DNA of 64,000 nucleotides from Phycisphaerae bacterium (GCA_030425705.1 JAUHZU010000003.1:1-64000), one strand, 5' to 3'. Counted from the stretch's first letter, positions 16,542 through 25,472 are shown. A program made the numbers and translations. Notes: generated by a model not told the origin, from the letters alone.

Positions 16542-18344
16542 TTAGTCCACCATCCCGTGGTGCTTACGGAACTCCTCGGACGCTTCTTTGCCGAAGTATT
16601 TCTTGAGGATGCGGGGGTCGACGGCGGGGACGTCGATGAGGATCAGGCCGTCGAGCACGTCGCCGAAGTCGGGGTCGACGTTGAAGCCCATGAGCTGGCC
16701 GTTGAGCTTGAGGTACTGTCGCAATAGGACGGGCATGGGTTTGCCGTCGGCTTCGAGCTCGCTGACGAGCTCGTTGATCTCGTCGAGCGAGCCGGCGACG
16801 GTGGAGAAGGCCTTGCGGTCGAACTGCCTTGAATCGCTCAGGCTCAGCGGGTTTCGGGGGCGGATGAGTTTGCCCAGGTCGGGCAGGAAGCGGTTCATGG
16901 TGAGGAAGGCGGTGAGCAGCTGCTTGCTCATCGAGGTGTAGTCTGCGGAGATGCTGACCGGGCCGAAGATGTAGCGGTACTTCGGGTTGGCGGCCATGTA
17001 CGCGCCGATGCCTTTCCACAGGAGCATGAGCGGGGAGAAGGAGCGCTGGTAGTCCTTGGCGACCCAGGACCGGCCGAGCTCGAGGGCGGGGCTGATTTGC
17101 TGAAGCAGGTCCTTGCGGAACTTGAAGAGGGTGGAGGTGTAGAGGCCGTCCTTGCCGTGGGCGGCGAGGAGCTGGTCGGTCTGTCCCATGCGGTAGCCGC
17201 CGACGAGCTCGTTCCTGTCGCGGTTCCAGACGAGGAGCTGGAGGTAGTCGTCGTCGAAGCGGTCGATGTCGAGGGGGAGCCCGGTGCCCTCGCCGACGAG
17301 TCGGAAGGTCTCTTCGCGGAGCCGGCCGACCTCTCGCATCAGCGCGGGGGGGTGGGGTTTGACGGTGTAGAACACATCGAACTCGCCCTGCTGGAGGAGC
17401 AGCCGGTCGTCGGGGAGGTCGGCGATGGCGTCGAGGAGCTGCTCGGCGGGGACCGGGTCGATGATGCGCTGGAGCTTGGGCTTCTCGGTCTCGTCGATGG
17501 GTTCGCGTTTTCGCTCGGGCTTGAGGAGGTAGGTGCGGACGCGGAGGTAGTCGGTGAGGTTGGCCGGATCCTCGAAGCGTTCCATGCGTGTGGCGGAGAT
17601 CGGGCTGCCGATGCGCATGACGACGGGGGCCTTGCGTTTGCGGAGCATCTCGGTAGGGAGCATGACGGTGCGGAGGCGGGGGTGGATGAGGCCGGCGATC
17701 TGGAAGAGCTTGGAGTTGCGGCCGTCGAAGAAGACGGGGACGGCCTGCGCGCCGGTCTTCTGGAGGATGCGAGCGACGGTGGGGGACCAGGGCGGGTCGA
17801 TGACCGCTCGCTGGCGGAGCTTGAGGTGGGAGACCTCACCGGCGGGGAAGACGCCCAGGAGGTGGTCGTCTGCGACCCAGCGCATGGCGTTGCGTGTGGC
17901 GTGGAGGTTGCGCTTGATCGCGCCCGGCCCGCCGAAGGGGTCGACAAAGAAGAAGCTGTCGCGCAGCTCGGGGATCATGGACAGCAGCGAGTTGGCCAGG
18001 AGCTTGGCGTCGGGGCGTCGGCGTCGGAGGATGGAGCAGAGGATGAGCCCCTCGATCCCGCCGAAGGGGTGGTTGGCGACGAGGACAACGGGCCCGGTTG
18101 CGGGGATGCGTTCGAGCTGTTCGTCGATGAGGTCGAGCTCGACCCCGAGCGCGGTGAGGCACTTGTCGGAAAAGTGGCGGGTGTCGTCGCGCCAGGAGTG
18201 GATCTCCTGGTAGATGGCGTTCATGGCGGGGAAGCGGAGGGCGCGCTCGACCAGGGGGCGCGCGGCGCGGACGACGGTATCGCGGACGGGCTTGGTCCGG
18301 CCGACGCTGATGCGGAAGGGTTTGGCGGTGCTGGCGGTTGACAT
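16542..18344 (-). CDS. Bifunctional PlsC acyltransferase / hemolysin-type GNAT N-acyltransferase (OlsF-like)
   Basis: The 600-residue protein joins a PlsC-type O-acyltransferase (residues about 60-310; NHPFGGIEG from 91, a variant of the NHx4D box, and FPAGEVS) to an OlsB/hemolysin-type GNAT acyltransferase (about 345-600; REETFRLVGEGTGLPLDIDR, VWNRDRNELVGGYRMG). This order matches OlsF, which makes ornithine lipids by N- then O-acylation with acyl-ACP. Ornithine lipids are known in planctomycetes, so membrane ornithine- or glycine-lipid synthesis is the likely role. The ATG at 18344 is chosen because upstream residues look like shadow sequence. It diverges from the YwaF-like gene. Confidence 0.75.
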   Translation of the reverse strand: MSTASTAKPFRISVGRTKPVRDTVVRAARPLVERALRFPAMNAIYQEIHSWRDDTRHFSDKCLTALGVELDLIDEQLERIPATGPVVLVANHPFGGIEGLILCSILRRRRPDAKLLANSLLSMIPELRDSFFFVDPFGGPGAIKRNLHATRNAMRWVADDHLLGVFPAGEVSHLKLRQRAVIDPPWSPTVARILQKTGAQAVPVFFDGRNSKLFQIAGLIHPRLRTVMLPTEMLRKRKAPVVMRIGSPISATRMERFEDPANLTDYLRVRTYLLKPERKREPIDETEKPKLQRIIDPVPAEQLLDAIADLPDDRLLLQQGEFDVFYTVKPHPPALMREVGRLREETFRLVGEGTGLPLDIDRFDDDYLQLLVWNRDRNELVGGYRMGQTDQLLAAHGKDGLYTSTLFKFRKDLLQQISPALELGRSWVAKDYQRSFSPLMLLWKGIGAYMAANPKYRYIFGPVSISADYTSMSKQLLTAFLTMNRFLPDLGKLIRPRNPLSLSDSRQFDRKAFSTVAGSLDEINELVSELEADGKPMPVLLRQYLKLNGQLMGFNVDPDFGDVLDGLILIDVPAVDPRILKKYFGKEASEEFRKHHGMVD

Positions 18345-18460
18345 GGTCAGGCGGTGCCCCTGCCCGCGGTGATGCGGCCCCCGGGGCGATTGGCGACCGG
18401 TCCGGGGTGCCGCTAGTTTACCATGCCCACAATCCCGGAACCGGTGGAGCCGAGCCCTTG

Positions 18461-19219
18461 ATGCCCACATTTGCAGTGAGTTCTGTATTTACGCCGGCCC
18501 AGCACGTGGCGATGCTGATGCTGACCGGGGCGGTGATGTTCGCGACGATCGCGCTGGGGCGGGCGGGCGCGGAGCGCGGCGTGCGGTGGTCCCTCGCGGT
18601 CGCGGGGGTATTGATCTATATCGGGTCGGGGCTGTACTTCGTGCTGTCGCCGATCGAGATGTACCAGTCCGGGCCGAAGGTGGGGCAGATCAAGCTGGAG
18701 GAGAGCCTGCCGATCCAGGCGTGCGACGTGTTGGCGCTGGTCGCGCCGCTGTCGCTGCTGCTGCCGACACGGTGGTTGCGGGCGATCACCTACTTCGGCG
18801 CGTTCGGATTGACGACGCAGGCGTTCCTGACGCCGGTGATCGACACGGGCCCCGAGACACAGAAGTTCTGGGCGTTCTGGCTGCTGCATATGTCGATCGT
18901 GACGTGCGCGGTGTTCGACCTGACGGTGGGCCGGTACCGGCCGGCCTTCGGCGACTGGTGGCGGGCGGTCGCCTTCTGGGCGGTGTACGCGGTATCGATG
19001 ATCGTGCTGAACATGAGCACCGGCTGGTTCTACGGCTACCTGAGCGAGACGATCCCGAAGAACGCGGAGGAATCGATCCTCAAGCACCTGGGCCCCTGGC
19101 CGTACCGGCCGATGGTGATGATGGGGATCGTGCTGGTGCTGTTTACGCTGCTGTGGCTGCCGTGGGCGGTGGTGCGGCGGGTCAAGGGCGGATGGGACGA
19201 GGCCAGCCAGCACGTGTAA
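18461..19219 (+). CDS. YwaF/TIGR02206 family integral membrane protein
   Basis: The 252-residue product has seven or so membrane helices and the family's short conserved stretches: TPAQHVAM near the start, PIQACDVLALVAPLSLL in the middle and LNMSTGWFYGYLSE late. This matches the YwaF (TIGR02206) family, bacterial relatives of TMEM164, whose eukaryotic member acts on ether lipids; the bacterial function is unknown. The ATG at 18461 follows a weak ribosome binding site. A perfect hairpin repeat lies 15 bases after the stop. Being next to the OlsF-like gene fits a membrane-lipid theme, though the two are transcribed apart. Confidence 0.72.
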   Translation: MPTFAVSSVFTPAQHVAMLMLTGAVMFATIALGRAGAERGVRWSLAVAGVLIYIGSGLYFVLSPIEMYQSGPKVGQIKLEESLPIQACDVLALVAPLSLLLPTRWLRAITYFGAFGLTTQAFLTPVIDTGPETQKFWAFWLLHMSIVTCAVFDLTVGRYRPAFGDWWRAVAFWAVYAVSMIVLNMSTGWFYGYLSETIPKNAEESILKHLGPWPYRPMVMMGIVLVLFTLLWLPWAVVRRVKGGWDEASQHV

Positions 19220-19234
19220 CCCACCGGGTGGGTC

Positions 19235-19255
19235 CCGCCGCGTGTGACGCGGCGG
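19235..19255. repeat. 21-bp hairpin repeat, copy 1
   Basis: Nine-base arms CCGCCGCGT and ACGCGGCGG around GTG. An identical 21-base copy lies at 31510-31530, also just after a plus-strand gene. It may act as a terminator or mRNA 3' end; a second dyad ACCCACC/GGGTGGGT sits directly before it at 19219-19233. Confidence 0.7.
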
Positions 19256-19266
19256 ACGCGTGGCCA

Positions 19267-19884
19267 TCACACCTTGCGCTGCAGGCGCATGTCGTTGAGG
19301 CCGTGATAGGTGAGCAGCAGGGCCCCGCTGGCGGCGAAGCGCTCGAAGAGTGCATCGATGAGTTCCTCTTCGCCGGGCCAGGGGTAGGCGAAAAAGAGGT
19401 CGAAGTCCTCGGCATCGGTCTCGAGTTCCTCGTAGCCGGGCGTCTCGCCGGTGCGCAGCCAGGCCTGCTGGGCGAGCGCATCGACGAGCGCATCGCCGCC
19501 CTCGGGGATCATGCTGCCGTGCGCGATCGGGACGTCCAGGCCGTGGTCGTCCATCAACGCGCGTGCCGCCTCGGCCAGCCCGCGGTGCGCCTCGATGCCG
19601 CAGGCGTCCTGCCCGAGCAGCGCCGCCAATCCCGCGACCACGCCGAAGCCGCAGCCCCACTCACAGAACCGGCCGCCCGTCGACAGCCGGCGGTCGACGA
19701 CCTCCGCCAGCGCGTGGTAGACCATGACAAAGTCGCTGGTGACAAAGCCGGTGATCGGCTCGTCGTGGCGCTGCGAACGCAGGAACCGCTCGACACGTTC
19801 GTCCGCGTCGGCGAGGAACGCGTGCACCGCATCGTTCGGCTCGGGCAGCCGGTCCAGCGTCAGCGTGATCTCCTCCAGCGGCAT
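19267..19884 (-). CDS. Class I SAM-dependent methyltransferase
   Basis: The 205-residue protein carries the SAM-binding motif I as FCEWGCGFGVVAGLAALLG (residues about 76-94) followed by an acidic strand end (ACGIEAH) typical of class I methyltransferases. The later DLFFAYPWPGEEE segment resembles the motif IV region. The substrate cannot be told. The start at 19884 fits AAGGA about 5 bases upstream; an ATG at 19890 in the same frame is the alternative. It points toward the YwaF-like gene and shares the intergenic hairpin repeat. Confidence 0.72.
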   Translation of the reverse strand: MPLEEITLTLDRLPEPNDAVHAFLADADERVERFLRSQRHDEPITGFVTSDFVMVYHALAEVVDRRLSTGGRFCEWGCGFGVVAGLAALLGQDACGIEAHRGLAEAARALMDDHGLDVPIAHGSMIPEGGDALVDALAQQAWLRTGETPGYEELETDAEDFDLFFAYPWPGEEELIDALFERFAASGALLLTYHGLNDMRLQRKV

Positions 19885-20006
19885 AGGCATCCTTGATCGC
19901 GGTTGTGCGGTGTCGGGACCGGCCGCACCGATGAAGATAGCGTACGGGAATAGCCGGGCGGCGGGGCGGGTTCTTGTCCTAACCACAAGTGCTGGCTGAG
20001 GGTGTG

Positions 20007-20228
20007 ATGGCGGACCTCCTAAACATGCTTCTGGTCCTGGCCGTGGGATACGCCGCGCTGGGTATCGTCGTGGCGGTCCCGATCGCGGCGTTCGGGCTGG
20101 GGCGGATCGACCCGGCCGCGCAGGGCGCCCCCTTCGCGTTCCGGCTGCTGGTATTGCCCGGATTGGTCGGGCTCTGGCCGGTGATGCTTATGAAATGGGT
20201 ACGAGCCGGGAAAGGGGCCAGCCAATGA
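20007..20228 (+). CDS. Small membrane protein of the redox cassette
   Basis: About 73 residues with two hydrophobic helices (LLNMLLVLAVGYAALGIVVA and FRLLVLPGLVGLWPVML) separated by a short loop GLGRIDPAAQG. I do not recognise a family. The start may be 19989 or 20007; the latter has GAGGG just upstream. The stop overlaps the next gene's ATG (ATGA), as do the following genes, so this is the first gene of a coupled four-gene cassette with a Rieske/ferric-reductase protein. It is probably a membrane accessory subunit. Confidence 0.65.
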   Translation: MADLLNMLLVLAVGYAALGIVVAVPIAAFGLGRIDPAAQGAPFAFRLLVLPGLVGLWPVMLMKWVRAGKGASQ

Positions 20229-20413
20229 CGCGGACGCAGCGGAAGGTGCACGTCTTGCTGTGGCTCGTTCTCGGGCCGGTGGTGCTGATCATGTTCTTGC
20301 TCGTGGTGCTGGCCCGGCCGACGGTCCCGGTTCAGGCCGACGGGCTGCCCGGGGTCGAGCCGGATTCGCCGGCGCTGACACCCAACAACGACGCGGGGCG
20401 GCGCGATGAGTAA
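20225..20413 (+). CDS. Tiny single-pass membrane protein of the redox cassette
   Basis: A 62-residue protein: basic N-terminus, one strong membrane helix (VLLWLVLGPVVLIMFLLVVL), then a Pro/Asp-rich tail of about 30 residues expected outside the membrane. ATG overlaps the preceding stop, and its own end overlaps the start of the Rieske gene at 20406 by 8 bases. No family is recognised. The tight coupling suggests fixed stoichiometry with the neighbouring redox protein. Confidence 0.6.
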   Translation: MTRTQRKVHVLLWLVLGPVVLIMFLLVVLARPTVPVQADGLPGVEPDSPALTPNNDAGRRDE

Positions 20414-21482
20414 TCAGTACACCTGGGTCCAGTGGAACCGGCACAAGAAGGCCTACGACCTGATCGCGGTCGGTGGCGTGCTCGCCTACCTCGCGGTGTT
20501 TGTTGGTATCAGTTCAGTGGTGTGGTCCGGCGAACACGCGTTGAGCCCGATGACGCTGCTGATCCGCGCGACGGGGACCTGCGCGATCGTCATGCTGCAC
20601 CTCATCCTGGCGATCGGCCCGCTCGCCCGGCTGTACCCGACGCGGTTCGCGCCACTGCTCTACAACCGCCGGCACCTGGGTGTCACGATGTTCTGCGTCG
20701 CGCTGGCCCACAGCGTCCTGGTCCTCATCTGGTACGGCGGGTTCGGCACGATCAACCCGATCAGTGCCGTGCTCACGCTCAACAGCAACATCACGTCGCT
20801 CAGCGCATTCCCCTTCGAGTTGCCTGGCGTACTGGCGCTGGTGATCCTGTTCTACATGGCCGCGACCAGCCACGACTTCTGGCTCAAGAACCTGTCGCCC
20901 CGCTGGTGGAAAGCGCTGCACATGGGCGTCTACGCGGCCTACGCCCTGCTGCTCATGCACGTGGCGCTGGGCGCACTGCAGAGCGAGCGCAGCCCGGCGT
21001 ACCCGGTCCTGATCGGTGTCGGCGCGGTGGGCCTCCTGCTGCTCCATATCACCGCAGGCCTCTTGGAGACCCGGCGGGACCGTCACATCGACGGCCAACC
21101 CACACACACACCGAGTTGGATTGATGTCGCGGCGGTCGCGGACATCCCCACCGACCGCGCGAAGGTTGTCATCCCACGCAAGGGATGTCCCAAGGTCGCG
21201 GTGTTCCGCTATGGCAACACGCTCTCCGCCGTCGCGAACGTCTGTGCGCACCAGGGCGGGCCGCTCGGCGAGGGCAAGATCATCGACGGCTGCATCACCT
21301 GCCCGTGGCACGGCTACCAGTACCGTCCACACAACGGCCAGTCGCCGCCCCCCTACACCGAGATGATCCCGACGTACGAGTTGCGTATTGACGGCGAGCG
21401 TGTCCTGCTGAACCCAACGCCCAAGCCGCCGGGCACTACCGTTGAACCGGTGACCATTGGAGCGCCGCATGATGATCGATGA
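20406..21482 (+). CDS. Ferric-reductase-like membrane protein fused to a Rieske [2Fe-2S] domain
   Basis: The 358-residue protein has about six membrane helices (residues 15-225) with paired histidines typical of the ferric-reductase/MsrQ heme b fold (LHLILAIGP, RRHLGVTMFCVALAHS, LHMGVYAAYALLLMHVALG). The C-terminal 110 residues are a Rieske domain with ligands Cys280 and His282 in CAHQGG and Cys299 and His302 in CPWHGYQY. Electrons could therefore pass between a membrane heme and an iron-sulfur cluster. The Rieske domain follows the last helix directly. The reaction partner is unknown; the flanking coupled genes probably supply it. Confidence 0.85.
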   Translation: MSNQYTWVQWNRHKKAYDLIAVGGVLAYLAVFVGISSVVWSGEHALSPMTLLIRATGTCAIVMLHLILAIGPLARLYPTRFAPLLYNRRHLGVTMFCVALAHSVLVLIWYGGFGTINPISAVLTLNSNITSLSAFPFELPGVLALVILFYMAATSHDFWLKNLSPRWWKALHMGVYAAYALLLMHVALGALQSERSPAYPVLIGVGAVGLLLLHITAGLLETRRDRHIDGQPTHTPSWIDVAAVADIPTDRAKVVIPRKGCPKVAVFRYGNTLSAVANVCAHQGGPLGEGKIIDGCITCPWHGYQYRPHNGQSPPPYTEMIPTYELRIDGERVLLNPTPKPPGTTVEPVTIGAPHDDR

Positions 21483-22263
21483 CGGAGCGAACACAACGCA
21501 CGATCGTCCTTTCTACGTCGGCTACCTCCCGCTGCCGCCGGCGATCCGACGGTTCCTGCTGCCCTGGCTGATAGCGAACGGCGTGTTGGTCCTCGCGGTT
21601 GCCGCGGTGCTGGCGGGGCAGCAGCGCAGCCCCGGCGACGGGACCTGGGACACATCGCACGCGCTGACCTTGACCGGCGTGCTCGAGGCCGAGCCCTACC
21701 CGATGCTGCGCGTGCCCGACCCTGATGCGCCGGACGGCGTGGCGACGTACCTGCTGGTGCAGCAGAGCAAGGCCGGGGCGCAGCCGATGGTGCAGGGGAT
21801 GGATGGTCAGGTGGTCGATGTGCACGGCTACGTGATCGAGCGCGACGGCCGACGCGTCCTTGAGCTCGACGGTGCGCACCCCCAGCCGGTTAGCCCGCGG
21901 GAGGCGCAGGCGTCCTTCGACCGCGCGTACCTGCCTGAGCCGCAGGACCTGGGCACACACGTGCTGGTCGGCGAGATCGTCGACCCCAAGTGTTACCTCG
22001 GCGCGATGAAGCCCGGCGATGGTAAGCCGCACAAGGTCTGTGCGACGCTGTGCATCCGGGGCGGTATCCCGCCGGTCTTCGTTGTTCGTGATACGGCTGG
22101 CCGTACTGCTGCGTACCTGCTGCTGACCGCCGACGGCAGCGCGCTGCCGGCCTCGCATTTTTCCTATATCGCGGACCCGATCCGCCTCACCGGGCGGATC
22201 GAGCGGCGGGGCGACCTGCTGGTTCTGTTCGCCGATCTCGACCGGTTCGAGCGGCTGGACTAG
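21469..22263 (+). CDS. Membrane-anchored Cys-motif protein of the redox cassette
   Basis: About 264 residues with one N-terminal membrane helix (FLLPWLIANGVLVLAVAAVL) and a beta-rich extracytoplasmic domain. The striking block IVDPKCYLGAMKPGDGKPHK and the following VCATLCIRGGIPP (residues about 178-210) carries three Cys and a His and looks like a metal or heme site. Two halves with similar endings (LTGVLEAEP and LTGRIERRG) suggest an OB-like repeat. The start overlaps the Rieske gene. I know of no characterised member; the context points to an electron acceptor or assembly partner of the Rieske protein. Confidence 0.7.
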   Translation: MMIDDGANTTHDRPFYVGYLPLPPAIRRFLLPWLIANGVLVLAVAAVLAGQQRSPGDGTWDTSHALTLTGVLEAEPYPMLRVPDPDAPDGVATYLLVQQSKAGAQPMVQGMDGQVVDVHGYVIERDGRRVLELDGAHPQPVSPREAQASFDRAYLPEPQDLGTHVLVGEIVDPKCYLGAMKPGDGKPHKVCATLCIRGGIPPVFVVRDTAGRTAAYLLLTADGSALPASHFSYIADPIRLTGRIERRGDLLVLFADLDRFERLD

Positions 22264-22302
22264 CGATGCATAGGTAGACAGAGTTGATGCGCAGCCCGGC
22301 CG

Positions 22303-23703
22303 CTACTCGTCGTTGCCCAGCGGATGAGCGGTCAGCTTCTCGATCACGATAACCGCGAGGTGGTAGTCGCTGACCGCTTCCAGTCGGCGTTCGCGGATGT
22401 CCAGCAACGCGCGTTCGGCGTCGAGCACCGTCAGGTAGTCGCTCAGCCCGGCCGCGTAGGCCTCGACGGCCGCGTCGTAGGCGCGCTGTGACGCGGGGAG
22501 CGCTTCGTTATCCAGCGAGCGGACCGTGTAGTCAGCCGCCAGTGCTTCGGCGTGCGCGCGGGCGAGCAATCGGCCCGCCTCGGCGTAGGCGTGGTCACGC
22601 TGCGCGACGGCCTGCGAGACGTGCAGCCGGGCCGCGAGCACCGCGTCTCGGTTGTCGTCAAAGAGCTGCAGCGGTAGCCCCAGCTCGAACACCGCCGCGG
22701 CGTCGTCCGCATCCGGGAAAAAGCGCACCCCCGCGCCGACGGTCGGGTCCGGCGTGGCGTTCGCCCGCGCGAGGTCCACCACCGCCTCGCGCTGCGCGAT
22801 CTCGTCGTCCCAACGCGCCAAGGCGGGGCTCTGTTCAAGTCGTTCGCGTACGGCATCCAGCGCGGGGAGACCGACACGGGAATCGAGGTCGCCCACCACC
22901 TCGGCGAACACGGCCTGCGTGGAGCCCCAACTCGCGGCGAGGTCGGCACGGTCGGCGCTGAGCCGCTGCCTTGCCTGTTCGAGCGCAATGCCCCGCAGCG
23001 CGACACGGGCCGACGCACGGTCACGCTCCAGCCCCGGGGCGCTGCCGTTGCGCACGCGGTCGTCGGCGATCGCCAGCCCCGCCTCCGCCAGCGCGAGTTG
23101 TTCCTCGGCCAGCACCACGCGCTGCTGCGACACCGCCACCGCGACATACCGGGACGCCGCGGCCGACGCCGTCGCCAGCCGCTGCGCTTCGTAATCCCAG
23201 GCACGCAGACGCTGCGTCGCGTAGCCAAACGATTCCCGACGCGCTCGCTTGCCCGACAGCTCGATGACCTGACTGAGACGAAGCGTGTACCGCTCGAACG
23301 TATCGCCGCTGTCCGGTCCGCCGAGGTTCTCCGCGGCGATGGAGGCACGCGGGTTGGGCGCTCGGCCACGCTGCCGTGCCTCGGCTTCGGACGCGGCGAC
23401 CGCCCACCCGGCCGAGGCGAGCGCGGGGTCGTGCTGCAGCGCCAGCGCGACCGCCTCGCGCAGTGTGACGGAGCCGGTCGGGTTGTCCGCCCGTCCCTCG
23501 GCGGTCGTCTGGCTCGCCGACCCTTCAGCCGGGTGCACCGCGGGCAGCCCGGCGTGGTACGGCCGCGGCGCGACCCAGAGGTCGGCGTACGGCCGGTGCT
23601 GGACACACCCCGTGAGCCCTAGCGCAAGCGCCGCAGACACCAAGAGCGCAGGGTGACAAGAGCGCAGCACTTGCATCGACAAAACCGGCTTGAAACACTC
23701 CAT
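22303..23703 (-). CDS. TolC-family outer membrane efflux lipoprotein
   Basis: The 466-residue protein has a lipoprotein signal ending LGLTGC and the two-fold repeated alpha-helical layout of TolC/OEP proteins: VTLREAVALALQHDPALASA opens the first repeat and a second begins around ALDAVRERLEQSPALARW. It resembles the CusC/CzcC branch. TolC-like trimers form the exit duct of tripartite pumps. It is the last gene of a seven-gene minus-strand operon with an ABC transporter and adaptor; its ATG overlaps the stop of the lipoprotein gene. Confidence 0.85.
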   Translation of the reverse strand: MECFKPVLSMQVLRSCHPALLVSAALALGLTGCVQHRPYADLWVAPRPYHAGLPAVHPAEGSASQTTAEGRADNPTGSVTLREAVALALQHDPALASAGWAVAASEAEARQRGRAPNPRASIAAENLGGPDSGDTFERYTLRLSQVIELSGKRARRESFGYATQRLRAWDYEAQRLATASAAASRYVAVAVSQQRVVLAEEQLALAEAGLAIADDRVRNGSAPGLERDRASARVALRGIALEQARQRLSADRADLAASWGSTQAVFAEVVGDLDSRVGLPALDAVRERLEQSPALARWDDEIAQREAVVDLARANATPDPTVGAGVRFFPDADDAAAVFELGLPLQLFDDNRDAVLAARLHVSQAVAQRDHAYAEAGRLLARAHAEALAADYTVRSLDNEALPASQRAYDAAVEAYAAGLSDYLTVLDAERALLDIRERRLEAVSDYHLAVIVIEKLTAHPLGNDE

Positions 23704-24263
23704 CAGTTCGTGCCTTGTTCGATGTAGATGCCGGTTGCGTTGATCGTCAGGACCTGCGGGTCGGGCCGCGGGCCGACGGTGCCGCGGATCGTGAGCACGG
23801 CCAGGGGCGGGAGCTGTTCGGCGAGGTCGACCGCGAGCGGCCGGCCGTCAGAATCCACGATCTGCAGCGTCGCGAGGTTCGCGGTGATGTCTTCCTGCGG
23901 CGTGCAGCAGTAGTCCCACGGCGTCTGGCAGTGGTCGTCTTCGCTGGTGCACGGGTTGTCGAGCCCGGCGTCGATGATCGCCGCCGACGCGCGGCCGGCA
24001 ACATGCGGCTGCATCTTCCCGCCCACGATGACGTGGACAACGACCTCGTCGCCTTCCTCGGCGGTTTCCTTGAGCGCGGTGATCGGCTGCGCGCCATCCG
24101 GTGCGGTGTCGAGGAACAGCCCGGCGGGCAGGGCCGCGGCGTTGCCCGCGTCGGGGCCGGGGGTGTTGCTGTTGCTGCCGGACTGGCCGCAGCCTGCAAA
24201 AAGCATGACGGTGGCGGTGAGCAGCAGCGGGCACAGCGCGTGTTGGAAGGGGATGCGTGGCAT
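23703..24263 (-). CDS. Periplasmic lipoprotein with a Cys-rich loop, efflux operon
   Basis: The 186-residue protein begins with a lipoprotein signal ending LFAGCG. The mature part is beta-rich; a central segment with CTSEDDHCQTPWDYCCTP holds four cysteines plus a histidine, suggesting metal binding. The pattern GDEVVVHVIVGGKMQPHVAG and the final TIRGTVGP strand look like an OB-type fold. I do not know a characterised family. Its place between ABC permease and TolC genes suggests a periplasmic substrate-binding or chaperone role in the pump. Confidence 0.65.
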   Translation of the reverse strand: MPRIPFQHALCPLLLTATVMLFAGCGQSGSNSNTPGPDAGNAAALPAGLFLDTAPDGAQPITALKETAEEGDEVVVHVIVGGKMQPHVAGRASAAIIDAGLDNPCTSEDDHCQTPWDYCCTPQEDITANLATLQIVDSDGRPLAVDLAEQLPPLAVLTIRGTVGPRPDPQVLTINATGIYIEQGTN

Positions 24264-24305
24264 GGTGTTCCTTTCAGGAAAAGGGAGGAGGATGGGTTTG
24301 GCGGG

Positions 24306-25472
24306 TCACGCCGCTTTCAGGGATTCGGCGATGGGCATGCGCAGGCATCTCAGCGTCGGCGGGATCGAGCCAAAGAGCCCGAGCCCCAGCCCCGCGGCGA
24401 TGCCGAAGCCGACGGTCGGCCCGTCGAGCAGCAACCCGAACGCGCCCATGGAGAACTTGATCGAGACACCGTCTAACAGCAGCAGGGCGATCAACGCGCC
24501 GAGCACCGCGCCGGTCGCGGCCGCGAGCATGGACTCCTGCACGAAGCTCAGCATCACCGCCCGGCGCGGGTAGCCCAGCGACTGGAGTGTGCCGACCTCA
24601 CGGATGCGCGAGGCAAACGCGGCGTACATCGTGTTCAGCCCGCCGAGCAATCCGCCGACGCCGATGAGGATCGCGGTGACCCAGATCATCATCTTCACGG
24701 GCTTGTAGAAGTTGCTGAGCTGTCGGTAGTAGTCCCGCTCGGTGATCGCCGCGAGCTCGAGGTCGACCCGGCTCTTCACGAAGACGTCGACATCCGCGAA
24801 CTCACCTTCGTCCAGCGTGAGCACGACGCACGACACGCCGTCGCGCTTGGTCATGATCTGCAGATTGGTGAGCGGGGCCCAGACCTCGGCGTTCATGACG
24901 GTGTTGGGCGCGGCGAACCGGCCGACGATCGTGAGCGGTCGGCCATCGACGTAGACCACCTGCCCGAGCGCGAGGCGCTCGTTGGGGACGCCCAGCCGGG
25001 TCGCTGCCAGCTCACCGACGATGACCTCGTCCGCGCCGGGTCGGAAGGACCGGCCCTCGGTGATGCGGACCTGCGGGTGGACCTGGAACGCGGCGGGGAC
25101 GACCCCGCGGAACACGGCCTGGCCGACGGGCTCGGCGTCGGGTTCGAGCGCGACGCCCAGCGCGGCGTGGACCTCGGGCGAGACGAAGGCCCGGCCCGCC
25201 TCGGACCGGATGCCGAAGATGCTGGCCTCCGCCTGGCCCGCGACGTTGGGGCGGACCTCGCTGCGCTCGATCGATTCCTCGCTGCCCGCGCCCATGAGGA
25301 TGACGTTGTCGGCCGAACCCGAGTCGGCCAGCGACCGGTCCATGCCGCGCACGAACGCGAACGCGGCGATCGCCAGCACGACCACCAGCGTGCTGCCCAG
25401 CACACTGATCCCCAGGCGGAGCGGGGAGCGCCCCAGGTTCCGGGCGGCGTATTCAAACGGGAGCAGTCGCAT
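24306..25472 (-). CDS. ABC transporter permease, MacB/FtsX family (second)
   Basis: This 388-residue protein has the MacB/FtsX topology: one N-terminal helix (LGISVLGSTLVVVLAIAAFA), a large periplasmic MacB-PCD-like domain (residues about 45-255), and three C-terminal helices with the FtsX hallmark IREVGTLQSLGYPRRAVML. It pairs with the similar permease encoded just upstream (9-base gap) to form a heterodimer. MacB-type pumps use a mechanical transmission to push periplasmic substrates out through TolC rather than carrying them across the inner membrane. Confidence 0.85.
   Translation of the reverse strand: MRLLPFEYAARNLGRSPLRLGISVLGSTLVVVLAIAAFAFVRGMDRSLADSGSADNVILMGAGSEESIERSEVRPNVAGQAEASIFGIRSEAGRAFVSPEVHAALGVALEPDAEPVGQAVFRGVVPAAFQVHPQVRITEGRSFRPGADEVIVGELAATRLGVPNERLALGQVVYVDGRPLTIVGRFAAPNTVMNAEVWAPLTNLQIMTKRDGVSCVVLTLDEGEFADVDVFVKSRVDLELAAITERDYYRQLSNFYKPVKMMIWVTAILIGVGGLLGGLNTMYAAFASRIREVGTLQSLGYPRRAVMLSFVQESMLAAATGAVLGALIALLLLDGVSIKFSMGAFGLLLDGPTVGFGIAAGLGLGLFGSIPPTLRCLRMPIAESLKAA

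Noticed and set aside
17097-18341. 414-residue plus-strand frame over the acyltransferase gene
   Set aside because: Shadow of the minus-strand acyltransferase; Glu/Val/Gly/Asp composition without motifs.
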